From positions 930,001 to 994,000 of the forward strand of contig JAECYW010000018.1 of assembly GCA_023014335.1 (NCBI GenBank): a stretch of DNA of 64,000 nt, written 5' to 3'. The notes beneath the pieces were generated by a model, which was not told the DNA's origin, searched no databases, and worked only from the letters and a program-made list of their open reading frames with translations. Shown piece by piece: positions 12,647 through 24,595 of this stretch; within the stretch, counting starts at the first letter, position 1, and every line of letters starts with the position of its first letter. Origin of the DNA: Galerina marginata (lineage: Eukaryota > Basidiomycota > Agaricomycetes > Agaricales > Galerinaceae). Position numbers and translations under genes: made by a program.

Positions 12647-14373
12647 CTATGATACATTGAATGCAGTCTCGCAAAAACAAACATAACTACAGTCAAGTTC
12701 AACGCCATAGGGAAGGGATTCCGCTACCTTCTTCATCACCAAGGGATTCGGGTGGGCCGCCCCACAATGAAAGTCGATGGTAGTAAGCCGCAGGGATTTC
12801 ATTTCCCATTGCGGATAGCGACGTGTCCGCATGCCCTCGCAGAAGCGGTCGAGCTGGATATGGTTTAACTTGATTGTGTAAAAGCTTTTAGGATACGCCT
12901 TGAAGAAGTAACAGAAAATAGTACTTACCTGACAGTTGCCCATGTTGTAGCTTTGTTCAGAATCCGACAACGAGTGGTAATCGACACGAAGCGTCGTTAG
13001 GCGAGGCAATCTGAAGGCGAACATATCGAAAAGCTGCGGGGAGAGCGTTGTGACATTGACAATTAAAGTTTCCAAGTTACTCCCTCCAAATTTTGAGAAA
13101 GACCCATGACCAAGTCAGAGATACGGCGAAATGAAAATGAAGCGTCACTTAGAATGAGTGACGTGATATTGGGTGCAAAGGTGGAAAGATCTGGCAGTAA
13201 TTTGGAGGTAAGCGTGTCAACTGTCGGCCATCGTGCGTGTCCTTGAGATATTTCGCATAAGCTAATATCGAGAGTTCGTAGGCTGGACAGGACGACTCCA
13301 GCGAAAGCTGTTGACCCGGTATGGCCGGTTGGGTTTATCCAGTTGCTATATAAGATATTCGGTGTTCCACGTCCAGCCTGACGGGGTCGTGGGTGTACAG
13401 TGAGGTGTTCAAGACTATCTGCATGGTTTGCGATGCACCGGGAAAAAGTTTCGATTGCACCGGGGTTGTATGTAAAAGTGGAGGATATTTCCAACTTTTT
13501 AAGCTTGGGGAAGCACCCAGTACGGGCGGGTGCCTCAAGGAACGTAGCAACCTCGTTCATGAATGGCGACGACAGGGCGATGGCAGTCAAATTGCCCCCA
13601 AATGCATGGGAGAAGGATCTCAAAGACACTTCAGCAAGGTTGTGTTGAGCTTCTGTTAAGTCGATGCGGCTTGGGCTAATATCGATTGAGAAGCCTTCCA
13701 GACTGGCAAGTGACTCGGCAGATTTGACGAGCGGTTCAAGTAAAGGAGGCACCTTGGTTAGGGTCGTATTTATTGCAATGTTGCGTAAATTTGGCCCCAC
13801 GGAGTCATCCTTCCACAATGAATCAAGGAAAAATGTGAATGATGGAGTCAAAGAAAGGTCGTGTATGATAATCTCTAGTTCCCGGAGGTTCTTGCATAGC
13901 GTCATCGCGTAAATCACTTCGCGAAAGAGCGTGTTTCTAGCCGTTTCGAGATCGTCTGGGCTATCGACAGGAGCACTGGTTGACGGAGTTTTGAGATGTA
14001 GAAAATTCAATAGCCTGTGTCGCGAATGATGTTTCCTCTCTGCGACCACAGGCGCTTCTTCGTCCAAGTCAGGGAGAAAGGCAGGTTGGATGACAAAGCG
14101 TCGAACACGTCTTGCTACAATGGGTGATCTTCAAGAACGGCGTGAGCATAACAACCCAGAAACAAAACGGCAAAATAGGATTCACCGCATTTGCTCAAAT
14201 ATCCTCAGCGTCTTGATGTCATCGCTGACGAACCGTATTTCTTCATACCGGTCATCCATGGCAAGCTCGAACAAACTGCGATTGACTCCAACCATCTTGT
14301 GAAGCGTAGCTCGAGGGAGATAGGCCAGAATTTTGAGCCAAAGTTTAACTGGTAGGTCGGGCGAATGTATCAT
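12647..14373 (-). CDS. F-box protein with C-terminal leucine-rich region
   Basis: Probably an SCF-ubiquitin-ligase substrate adaptor. The N-terminus has an F-box (LPVKLWLKILAYLPRATLHK), then after a short intron with donor G|GTGAATCC and acceptor GAAG the frame continues SPIVARRVRRFVIQPAFLP. The middle part contains a low-complexity insert (SAPVDSPDDLETA) and leucine-rich segments (LCKNLRELEIIIHDLSL, FPKLKKLEISSTF, LSSLRTLDISLCEI, LPDLSTFAPNITSLILSD). Around 13075 the reading frame breaks: SQNLEGVTW runs to a stop while the adjacent frame reads LETLIVNVTTLSPQLFD and continues the LRR pattern. Either one base has been gained or lost, or a 65-nt intron with donor A|GTGACG is removed here. The segment at 12900-12930 could be a 30-nt or 46-nt intron or coding. 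F-box/LRR genes are highly expanded in Agaricomycetes, so a decaying copy is plausible. Confidence 0.72.
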
Positions 14374-14740
14374 GGCGATTCGTTACTATGACTGTCCCTC
14401 GGCAGGTTGCTCGTGCTTTTATGTCAATTCTGTGACAGAAAGCTGTGTGGGGTCAGTCAGGGGTACGCGATCCTGCAAACTCGTGGCGTAAACCTCCCAA
14501 TTATCACCAGGCGACAACTTTTCAGGAAAGAGCTGACCCAGATAGAATGTCCTTCAAATTTGCAATAACAAAATATGGCTGGCATCTAGCCTAACATCGC
14601 CCATAACAGTGTTCTGCCAGTTGGACAAGAGCCGTTCGCTAAGACCGGGATTGGAAGGATGGCTGCTCGGACGGACTGCCGTCCGGAGTGCCCACCAAGA
14701 ACTGGATGTCAATTCTACAAAAGTAAACACAGTTTCGGAA
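14374..14740. other. intergenic spacer
   Basis: Short spacer between the monooxygenase 3' end and the F-box start codon, both on the minus strand. No independent gene is visible. It should hold the F-box promoter. Confidence 0.4.
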
Positions 14741-16995
14741 TCACGACGACAGTGTTCCCTTCTCCCTAACCAATCTCCGTTCCTCATGAAGGGTCGACAA
14801 TTCCTTGAGGTCGATAACGCGGAAGGCCCACGTCAACCAGTTTCCTCCACTCCGCATGCTGGGAACGTACATATCTTCCAGCAACTCATCAGCTGCTTGG
14901 GGCCAACTATAAGCAAAACAAGGCGATGAGAGATAGGTCAGCCATATGTCAAAACGATCAAGAGAATTAGTAAACATACGTCCAGAAGTCGAGGGTACAA
15001 CTATAGCTTTCATTCACCCACGACAACATATTCGGATAGCGACGTCTCATCCACGCGGAGCGGATCTCGGCGTCTGCGATCGCCTCCTCTGGAGAGGACG
15101 GAAGATGCATAGGATCTCCACGGAAGTACGATGATATCCAGTGAGCGGCTACTTCCAAAGTGTACCCAAAATTCGCAGAAAACTGGATTGTATATAAGTA
15201 ATGAACACTGAGAGTCGAGATCTCATGGACGCAGAGAGGACTCACTGTGGCGCCGCCGATAGCAAAGTCGCGCTTGTTAATATTCCTGGCGGGAACCAGA
15301 CCACGGTAGACAGAGGTGACATATTTCTGCGTTTCGTTTTCTGCGTGTATGGCGGGTGGGTTGGAGAGAGTTTTGTAATTCCAATCTGGAAGATGCTTGA
15401 GGTCCGTTGTCGGAGCATGTCGTCCAATTCCTAGCTCTGTGGCTGTTTTCTCTATTTACCATACCAATGAGCGAAGAATATAGGATAATATATGACATGC
15501 TTACCATCGAATATATTGGACCACGAGCTCTGCCATCCAGTTGCGAGGATGACGACCTGAGCTGAAACCTCTTTATGGTTGCTGAGCAATACTGATCGTC
15601 CATCGTCTGAAAAGGCAATAGCTCTCGTCGGGGCAACAATTTCAATTTGTCCTGCGTTGACGAGAGAATAATATGACCTGGCATGGGCACGGCCCTCGTC
15701 ATTCGTCCGGATACCCCAGAACAAAGATGGCGTGCGTCTCAAAGGTGAATTTGCAGGAATATCATAGGCAGCGAACTATTTGGCACAAATGTCAGCCCTT
15801 AAATTCGGAGAGAGAATGGCGTAGATCTTACTGAGGATTCCTCAAGTTTCGGGAAGATGAAACGTGTGATCCAACTCCCTAGAGTGGTCGAATGAAAGAA
15901 GCGTCTGAGCAATGGAAATTTCATAAAGAATACTGTCTGTGGCGAGAACAAAAAGGCTTACTCGAGTCGAGTTTTTAGATGTATATGAGGCGAAAGGAGA
16001 CTCAAGAACCTGGGATATGGTTAGTTCACGTTTCGGCCACAAGTATTCAAACTGCACGCTAACCTGCTTTTTCTGATGAATTCAGGGAGAGTAGATCTAG
16101 ACGCAAGAAAGATATCCGAAGAATCGAACGCGTTGATTACTCTGCGTCCTTCATTCGCCAGTTTGGCGCAAATGCTAGTGTTTCGAAGGTCAGCGGAAGA
16201 AACTTTGGAATATAGAATGTTGGACATACTCCATGGCCGACTTCCCACCTCCGATAACGAGGACAGCGCCACCTTGCTCGTCTGTGTCCGACTCTTTCGG
16301 CTTGACTGAAGCGAGAATATCGTCGTACCTAGAACAGAATTGCGAAGAGTGAACAACGATGCCTCGGAACCGCGCTTTCTCCGCAGCCTCCAACGACATT
16401 TCGCGGGGAATTTTGGGAGTACTGCAACCCTTAATCAAGAAGAGACACTTAGTCCCGGGAAATGTAGGCAGGGTAAGAAGAAAGCGGCGTACCCCTGTGC
16501 AAAGAATGATACGAGCGAAACTCAAAACTTCGCCATGACCAGAAATTACATCCTCCACTTTCAACTGCCACGAACCTCCCTCCCTCTTGACGTTGAGAAT
16601 CTCAGTCTTGAATCTAAACTTCGCCTTATCTTTGAGGAACTTGGAATAGAAGGTTTCCATATATTCACACATCATCGTGCCAGAAATGTGACCACCTGTC
16701 TCAGCCGAGTCCTTCGGCGGGGGCATCTCAAGCGGAGAAAAGCGATATTCGCCGTGGACACTGAGTGAAATAGAATGCGGGTTATTGCTTAAAACTTGAT
16801 ATGAAACCGATCCACGTACTTGTTGATCCGTAAACCTGGATAGACTCTGTCTCTCGACCAGGTACCTCCAACGGAACGGTCTCGGGTTATCAAGGTAATG
16901 TTCGTGAAACCATCTTGGAGCAGAACGTAGGCATTGATCAAGCCAGCGACTCCTGCACCGAGGATAGCTATCGGTTCAGACAAAGGTGACGCCAT
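14741..16995 (-). CDS. flavin-containing monooxygenase (FAD/NADPH-dependent)
   Basis: Catalyses NADPH-dependent oxygenation of small substrates. The protein opens MASPLSEPIAILGAGVAGL with the FAD Rossmann motif GAGVAGL, then SVGGTWSRDRVYPGLRINNV, HGEYRFSPLEMPPPKDSAE, an internal ILCTGGCSTPKIPRE, and the NADPH motif VIGGGKSAMD followed by ICAKLANEGRRV. Further on come SPLRRTPSLFWGIRTNDEG and the conserved ATGWQSSW. The C-terminus ends RLVREKGTLSS. Introns I could place in frame include 55 nt after GGGKSAM (donor GTATGT) and 57-59 nt early in the gene. The junction after FIRK is only in frame if a GC donor is used (intron 16010-16067). The FMO-identifying sequence (FxGxxxHxxxY) is not clearly seen, so the subclass is left open. 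No neighbouring biosynthetic core gene suggests a cluster. Confidence 0.85.
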
Positions 16996-19069
16996 TGAGG
17001 AATTTCAGTACTGGAATATGAAGATGCAGGTGTAACTGGCCAGGATGTGGGAGGTGTGTGGCACATGTCCGACCACCCTTTTGAGGACGAGTTCACACTG
17101 CCCTGAAATTTACCCCTTTGCAATTTGCATTAATTCAAGTGATACGTGGCGACGGGTCGTGGAAACCGAGCTTTTTCCTGCAGAAATGGAAGCACAGCAA
17201 TTGATTGGGATGTCCCAAATGACGGTCTTTCGAGGTGCTAAAGCCTAAGTGTGGATCAGAAAAATCTCGAAGATGAGGGTCTGCGTGACCACATCTGCAA
17301 ACGCGTTCTGGCCCAGTAGTAGCCTCCGGCTCAGTAGTCCCGGGTAGTGCCGAAAGGACTACATAGGACTCCGTAGAATTTGTTCTACTCTGTAGCACTG
17401 ATAGCGATGCTCGTCCTATCGTAGCATTCCAAAAAATTTAGTCCCTATGTAGCATCCATCGTCCTACTGGTGCTCTATAGAACGTTGATAGAACGTACAT
17501 TCTTCTCTCGACATTCACATGTGACAACCGAGCGCTGACAAGCCCGAGCGAGAATAAAAACCTCACACCTTGTCGAATTTCCTTTCGCTTCTCTTTTCCC
17601 CCCACTTCCCACTGCCCTGTCTTTTCTCTCCATTCTCCTCCGTGCGTTTTCTTCATTTTTGACTCAACCTGCTCTCACTGACTCACACATTAAATCATAG
17701 GCACATACAGCTGTCAGCACCTTCGGGTCTTTCAAGTCCTTTCAATCTCTTCAATGTTGGTCATTAAGCGCGAAGCACTCGGTATGCTGTCTTCTCGTTG
17801 GGTCATTTTTTAAAGAGTATAATCGTACGCAAATAGATTATTTAGACGGCACTCCACTTACGACTGTAGATGGTCGTCGCGAGGTCAATGTTGGATAATG
17901 GCAAGGCATGCCATCTGTAATTAAGCTGTATACTAAGTAGTTTAATGTGCTCACTGCGCCCAACGACGCCTAGTGCAAATATATTATACATCTGTAATGT
18001 TGCCCCAAATGTGAAACGTGAATATCCTGACTGGTACAAGAGAATGTGATTATTCATGATGCCTGAGCTAACCGGGAGCCAAGCGGCATGCCAGGAAGTG
18101 ATTCGCTATCAAGCTATCCGTACTACAGCTTACTACGGTCCTACCATCCTACGTCACTATCAAACTATATTGCCGCCAGTAGTAAACATCCTTTCTACAG
18201 GTTACTATCATAGTGGGGGGGGTTGCTACTGAAATACGGTCCTATTTGTGCTATATAGGCCTCATAGGAACGGGGTGTTTTGCAGATGCAGTCGCCGGAA
18301 TTCAGGTATCCTGAAAGGCTGTCGGTTGGAATAGTCCCAAAATTCTTCAGTTATCCACTCATCCAGAAAGACTGTAGGATATACGGCTGGCTGAGAGTTT
18401 TCCACTGGCAATGGATGAGGAAGGAATGTGGAAACCTGGGACCGTGGCCCTGACTTCAAAACGGGTATCAGTAATTGCGCTTTTTATAGACTGTGGGAAC
18501 ATCAATAAATTTTCATTTAATTTTCCTCTCCAAACGGTTCACGCGATTAGTTTTCCGACTGAGATTTCTTGGAGATTTCCCTCTGTTTTATTTTCTTACT
18601 TCTCGTACAGCAACGTCACAAAATCGCCTACAGGAAAGATTGGGAGGAGGTAAGAGTTCTGAAATTCCACCTATCAACAATTGCCAACGATCATCTGGAA
18701 GCCAGGACAGCAATTAGCTCTTTTTCAGGTCTCGGACGCAATTCCGCAATGGGCTCTTGAAATCAAGATATCATCGCTCTGCTGAATTACTCGTGCAACC
18801 ACTTCTATGGGACCCTAGAAATAATTCTACTCAATGGGTGATATTCCTCGATCGTAGCATTTCCCTGCACAGAAGTCAGAACTTAGATCGTTTCCGTATG
18901 GTCATGGTATGCGTAAAATCCACTGGCGATCTTCCCTGAGCGCACTGGTCGGGACACGGAGCCAGCCCAGAAATAGCGGGATGGAGAAGTTCTCATAAAA
19001 GAGCCTACGGTTTTTCTGCGCTCGTTAGCGACCTTTTGACTTCACTTCCCAACCCCGCCAAACGAAGTG
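16996..19069. other. gene-poor divergent region with GTAG/CTAC-rich segments
   Basis: Separates the minus-strand monooxygenase from the plus-strand DUF6534 gene, so it should contain both promoters. Segments at about 17320-17480 and 18090-18270 are unusually rich in short GTAG and CTAC words, and 18217-18224 is a run of eight G. A pyrimidine-rich stretch lies at 17560-17660. Open frames here have no recognisable motifs. Confidence 0.45.
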
Positions 19070-21041
19070 ATGCCCAACACGTCGCTTTTGTGAGGACACG
19101 CTGCTTCTGGCCTTCAATTGAGGTTATTCCACTAATACAATTTAGGTTTGGGCCACTGCTTCTTGGCGTTTTCCTTAATACAATTTTGTACGGTGTAAGT
19201 ACCCAACGAACTTGCTTGCAGCACTTTCACAACTGACCAACCTTCCTCTGGCCCCAGGTATGTGCGGTGCAGGTTAGTTATTACTATAAAATTCTCAGAT
19301 AAGGCGTCTTTGAACCGAGAACCAGTCATTCATTTACTATCAAACGTACAAGAAGTAAGCGTCGCCCATCCCATCTCGCCCCGTTGGTTGACATTCTCTA
19401 GGGATGCGACATGGATTAGATACTTCGTAAGATAGTATCGAAATCCAGAAATCGCGTCAAATTTACATCCTTTAGGTTCTGTACTTATTCATTTTGGAAA
19501 CGTTGAATACGGTGTTTGACATTGGGTTGGTCTTCGAGCCGCTGGTGCTCAACTACGGTTAGTGACGCCTGAGCCTATATTCGATTTTAATTCACCTGCA
19601 TGTCAGGAGAACCACAGTCCTATACTGTTTCACCAACTAGTAAGCTCCTTCCGTATCTTGATGTGGCAAAGAGTCTTGAAATCTCGGCCTTCTGTTAGTG
19701 ATTATAGCAGGTAAGTCGCCAAGCAGATGTTGTCGTTTTTCGAAGGTCGCTTACGAGTTTCAATAGATCCGATTGTCACAGTAAATTCGATTTGAATTTA
19801 CCTCTGAAAAGCTCATGTTGATCTGTACCCGTCGTCTAGGTTCTGATTTCAACTCCCGTACAATTTTTTATCGCATGGCGCATTAGGATTATCAGTGGAT
19901 CCACCATAATGCCCGTCGTTATCGCATTCTTCGGCACATGCGCGTTCAGTAAGTCCTCCAAATCCTCGACTAAACGCTAGTTATTCTAAAACCTCGTAAC
20001 CAGTTGGCGGCGTGGCGCTTACGGTCTCAGTAACCTTCATCCGTGAATGGGCGCGATTCCAGCAGTTTCATGGCGCGGTGATCACTTGGTTGACTGCGTC
20101 CGCTGCAGCGGACTTGCTCATCACAATGGCTTTGTCGTGGTCTCTGGTATGGAAACACATAATTGGCCACCGTGAACGGCGCTATGTCCTAATCTACCTC
20201 CGTTATTATTTTAGGTTAAACGGAAAACGGGAATTAAAGCCACTGATGACAAGGTCTCTAGGATCATCAAATGTAGGTTTCTTTCTGCTCTCTAGTGCCC
20301 AATCTGAACGATATCTTCTCTGTTAGTGACTGTTCAGACCGGCCTTATTACCGCCATTTTTGCCCTCGTCGACGTCCTCGTTTTCTTGACTGTACAGGTA
20401 TGCGACCATCACTCATAAATATTTGACTGGGTTCTGAAATTACGCGTGCAAGCACACCACTTTGTTAGGGGCATTCATCCGGTTTCTGTTCGCCATTGAC
20501 ATGATGACCATTTTAGAAACTTCATTTGGGACTTGGCGCTGTCCAAGCTTTACACTAATTCCCTCCTAAGCACGTAAGTCTTCAGCGTTAAAAAGTTATT
20601 TTTTCGATGATTTCAACGTCAAACTTGCAAGGCTGAACGCTCGCGCCGGGTGGAGCAATCTCGCAGGACAATCTGGCGAGGAAGCTAGTAACGTCCTTTT
20701 CGGACGAGCAGATACGTCGAGAGTAAATACGAGACAGGTTTGCAACCTATTTATCTTCTACCTTGAGAAACACTTTTCACCATTAACCGTCAATAGCGTA
20801 GTAGTATTGGTCCTAGCCATACCGTGCGCGATGGTCTACGTTTAATCTGGAGAAGAGCTTGACAATTTTTTTGCAGATGGCGAATGTCATAGAGCTTGAC
20901 CCACGTACTCAAAGCAACCATCGAGTCAAATTGGGAGGTTTAGAAAGTGGGATTGCTGTTCATACAGTGGTGGAGTGTCTGTCCGATTCCGATATGGATA
21001 GCAAGGCGTACAGACCGGATAATCAGGAACTTGAGGCCTAA
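19070..21041 (+). CDS. DUF6534 seven-transmembrane protein
   Basis: Integral membrane protein of a family greatly expanded in mushrooms; function unknown. The first exon is tiny: MPNTSLL from the ATG at 19070, spliced (donor GTGAGG, acceptor TTTAG) to FGPLLLGVFLNTILYG. Following exons give VCAVQSFIYYQTYKK, DATWIRYF, VLYLFILETLNTVFDIG, GEPQSYTVSPT, DPIVT, VLISTPVQFFIAWRIRIISG, the IGGVALTVSV exon, ASAAADLLITMALSW, TVQTGLITAIFALVDVLVF and the family hallmark NFIWDLALSKLYTNSLLSTL plus NARAGW. A polar tail begins at 20878 and ends DNQELEA at 21041. About 13 introns are needed; the junction just before NFIWD (20460-20520) is uncertain. Seven hydrophobic segments can be counted. The only neighbour on the same strand is the unrelated complex I gene. 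Confidence 0.85.
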
Positions 21042-21970
21042 AACATCTAGAGCAAACCAAATGCCAAATGCAATACAACTATTTTACGATAAGGACTATT
21101 TATCGATTTTGGAATTCCTTCGCTCTCATTGGCTGGTCATCAACTTTACGTAATCCAAGATCAACAAAATATTTCATTCCCGTAAAATGGCCCTGCGGGC
21201 GAGGCCTGGACTCTAGTGTAGCTCAACCCGAACATCGGTCGGAGACCTCAATCAGACGCATCGTCCATCTCCTTCAATCAGCCTTCAATTTCAATGACTC
21301 AAAATTTGTGGATCCATTCTATTGCGTAAACTGAACGCCTTTGAGGTGTTTTTTTTTGTGGTAGGTCCAGGTAGGACTTATACTGGGATATTGATGGTCA
21401 GAAACAGGTTGGTAGTTGTCAAGCCTGCCGGGTTGGCTATTGAAGTCAAATTGAAGTTAAAATTGAGGGTACGTGTCAAGCGTAGCACGGGAACTTGTTG
21501 TCTTTAGTAGTGTGTTTCTCCTTACCTGTGCCAACGGCTACGTCTAGAAAATAATTAATAAGGACGATATACGGATCAAATCGCATATTATTTGCATATT
21601 ATTCACCTCCTTCAAGTTTTGATGCGCCTCTCGTCGCCAACCTGCGGTTGGCTCCTCGTGGCCCGGTGGCCACTTTTTTTTGCCATCTTTCCCCAGGTCA
21701 ATCTTCGTAGAATGCTTAAAATTAATTATTGTATCTTACTACTATGCACGACCACCCTATTGATCATGATCTGACAGTCCTCGTTTCGTCGCCTTACTTC
21801 ATCGCCTGCGTGGTCTTTCGGAGTTTAAAAAAAGCCCAACATTTACTTTTGTTTGGTAGGGTCGCAGATGTAGTAAAACCTGGACTTAAGAGTCCAGGCA
21901 TAATCAATTTCCGTTTTCCGAGAAACTCCGCTGCACGTCCAGCTCATCGTTTCCAACGACGACGAGCACT
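21042..21970. other. intergenic, promoter region of complex I subunit gene
   Basis: No coding exon recognised. Contains an AT-rich 21540-21610 stretch and short T runs. It presumably holds the terminator of the DUF6534 gene and the promoter of the complex I gene. Confidence 0.5.
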
Positions 21971-23775
21971 ATGTTCAAAGCTTCGTCCTCGTCGTCTCAG
22001 TCATTGCTGAGGGTTACAACTACAGCCAGTGCGTCTTCTTTGTCTTCTTCTGTTCTACGTGCTGATCACACTCCTTTAGGAGTATCTCCGCCATTTCGCG
22101 CAAAACCTCGAACGAGTCGGTCACTAGCCACCGTCGCCGACCCTCCAGTGCGAAGGTACGGTGGCTTGAAGGACCAGGACCGAATTTTTACCAATGTCTT
22201 CTGTCGACATGACCATGGCATCAAGGGTGCTATGGTGGGTTCATATTTTTCAGCCTATAACCGACTTCTTTAACACGAAACCTTCAGGCCCGTGGCGACT
22301 GGCATCGTACAAAAGATATTCTCTTGAAGGGAGACAACTGGATTATCCAAAATATCAAGGATTCAGGCCTTCGTGGTAGAGGAGGGGCAGGCTTTCCCAG
22401 CGGATTAAAATGGAGCTTTATGAACAAGCCTGGTTGGGAGAAGGATCCTCGGTAAGCTTTACAAAACCAGCAAGATAAATTCGTTTTAATCGGTCCCCTA
22501 GCCCTCGTTATCTCGTCATCAATGCCGATGAAGGAGAACCCGGTACCTGCAAAGACCGCGAAATTCTTCGCGGAGACCCTCACAAACTCATCGAGGGTTG
22601 TCTCGTCGCTGGGCGTGGGATGAACGCAACAGCTGCCTACATATACATCCGTGGAGAGTTCTACCAAGAGGCATCTCACGTTCAGCAAGCCATCAACGAA
22701 GCATACGCTGCAGGGTTTCTCGGGAAGGACGCTTGCGGGTCTGGCTATTCGTTCGACGTCTACGTGCATCGAGGTGCTGGAGCGTACATTTGTGGGGAGG
22801 AAACTGCACTCATTGAGAGCTTGGAAGGGAAGCAAGGCAAACCTCGCCTAAAGCCTCCATTCCCTGCCGACGTTGGTCTTTTCGGCTGTCCGACAACAGT
22901 GGCGAACGTCGAAACCGTCGCTGTCGCTCCGACAATCTGCAGGCGTGGTTCAAGCTGGTTCGCTGGTTTTGGACGCGAAAGAAACCAGGGCACGAAGTTG
23001 TATTGCATTAGCGGACACGTCAACAACCCTTGTGTCGTTGAAGAGGAGATGAGCATTCCCTTGAAGGACCTTGTCGAAAAGCACTGCGGAGGTGTCATTG
23101 GCGGATGGGACAACTTACTTGGCATCATCCCGGGTGGCTGCTCTGTCCCAGTCCTACCGATTGGCTTATGTTCTGAGGTTTTGTGAGTCAGGTTTATTCG
23201 GTGTCGGTACTTTTCCTAATGCCTGCTTGTCATTTGTAGGATGGATTACGATTCCCTCAAGGATGCTCAGTCCGGTCTCGGCACTGGCGCCGTCATCGTC
23301 ATGAACAAGAGCACCGACATTGTGAAAGCTATCGCTCGGTTCTCTCAGTTCTACAAGCACGAATCTTGTGGCCAATGCACCCCATGTCGTGAAGGCACCA
23401 CCTGGATGATGAACATGATGGACCGATTTGTCGAAGGACGTGGTCATCTGCGAGAGATTGACATGCTGCTCGAACTAACGTGAGTTCGACCCTTCTATCC
23501 ATGGGTTACTTCTGACCAACTTTTCCTCCCTCAGAAAACAAGTCGAAGGTCGGACCATCTGTGCTTTGGGTGATGCCGCTGCTTGGCCTATCCAGGGCCT
23601 CATGCGCCACTTCCGCCCTGAAGTTGAGCGCCGTATCACCGAGTTCCGCGCTGCAAATGGCGCTGTTGGATTCGGTGGACACCTCGCTAGCCACATGGAC
23701 GACAGCATGGCTGTCCCTGACAACCTCGGTCTCCGCTTGCCCGAAGTGGCCCCGCCTGCTCAAGTCCAAGCTTAG
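21971..23775 (+). CDS. NDUFV1: NADH:ubiquinone oxidoreductase 51-kDa (FMN) subunit, mitochondrial complex I
   Basis: Matrix-arm subunit that binds NADH, FMN and a 4Fe-4S cluster. The protein begins [20 protein letters not shown], an Arg/Ser-rich, acid-poor presequence typical of mitochondrial import. Then come [15 protein letters not shown], the FMN/NADH loop [51 protein letters not shown], the cluster motif [15 protein letters not shown], and the fourth ligand in [12 protein letters not shown]. It ends [12 protein letters not shown]. Five exons can be joined: GAM|ARGDW after the first intron, PR|PRYL, EVL|MDYD (donor GTGAGT) and ELT|KQVEG. Family length and all key cysteines are present. The fungal name would be nuo51; the symbol given is the human orthologue. 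Confidence 0.96.
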
Positions 23776-23928
23776 CGAAGACTAAATGACTTTCATTTCG
23801 TTCTGGTTCTGTTGGTGTAATGAGTTGGCAGCTACGTCGTTATACTTTACACGAACCATAGACTGATTACATAAATTTATTACTTTTTCTACATATCGTC
23901 CGCTCCTGCGAGTTGAAAGCTTGGCCCT
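23776..23928. other. 3' flank of complex I subunit gene
   Basis: AT-rich region just after the stop codon containing ACATAAATTTATTAC-type sequence compatible with fungal polyadenylation. No gene. Confidence 0.35.
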
Positions 23929-24560
23929 TCAAGAAGACGACAGTGCTGGAAGTCCGACGTTCGTGGGCTGTCTGCCACTCATTTCACCAGATCTGCTTCA
24001 TTCGACATAAATGTAATGTTTACCAGTAACTGAAAGACTGAAGGTCTGCCCACAGGTCTATTCGAAGAGGAGGGCAATTCATTGTGGCTGGCAAATTCAA
24101 GAAGGTGCTTACCGCTCTACTTACTTGTTTCTGCCCATCCAGGACTGAATTCACTCTCGCAGGTATTCAGTCGAGACCTGAGATATTCAAGGACACTCAT
24201 TAACGATCCTTGTCTTTGTCGCTCTGGGATAAGAAGCGAGCTAGCCAGCATACCTCCTGACACTTCACGAGGAGCATAGTTCCGGAATTCCGACATGCGT
24301 GGTTCTGTGTACCGCTCATTTTGACCTAATCTACTGGATTCGACACAGGTGCTTGAGTGTTGTCGTTCCTGAAGGGTCCCTCTCTTGGCTTATTTGGTAA
24401 GGACGAGCAGCGCGATATTCGTTGCGGTGGGCAGCTGTACCTGACACGAGGATGCTATATATCCAGGTCAGTGTTTAAACGTTCTACCTCTTTGTGCCCT
24501 ATCCACAACTAAGTCAGCCTCACAGGTACTCTGACGAATCTCTGCGTAATCGATTCTTTA
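23929..24560. repeat. diverged tandem duplication of a 5' flanking region
   Basis: Two diverged copies lie in tandem, offset by about 336-363 bases. Anchors are TCCGAC.TGCGTGG/TTCGTGG followed by CCRCTCATTT and ATTCGACA (23953 and 24289), and a TCTAC-CTTGT-GCCC-ATCC block followed by CTC.CAGGTA.TC (24110-24168 and 24482-24530). The right copy directly precedes the start codon at 24596; the left copy has no gene after it. This suggests a third, lost or partial member of the Cys-rich membrane protein family, or promoter duplication only. Confidence 0.55.
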
Positions 24561-24595
24561 ATTCCTTCCTCTTTTGACATCCATCTAGGACCTCC

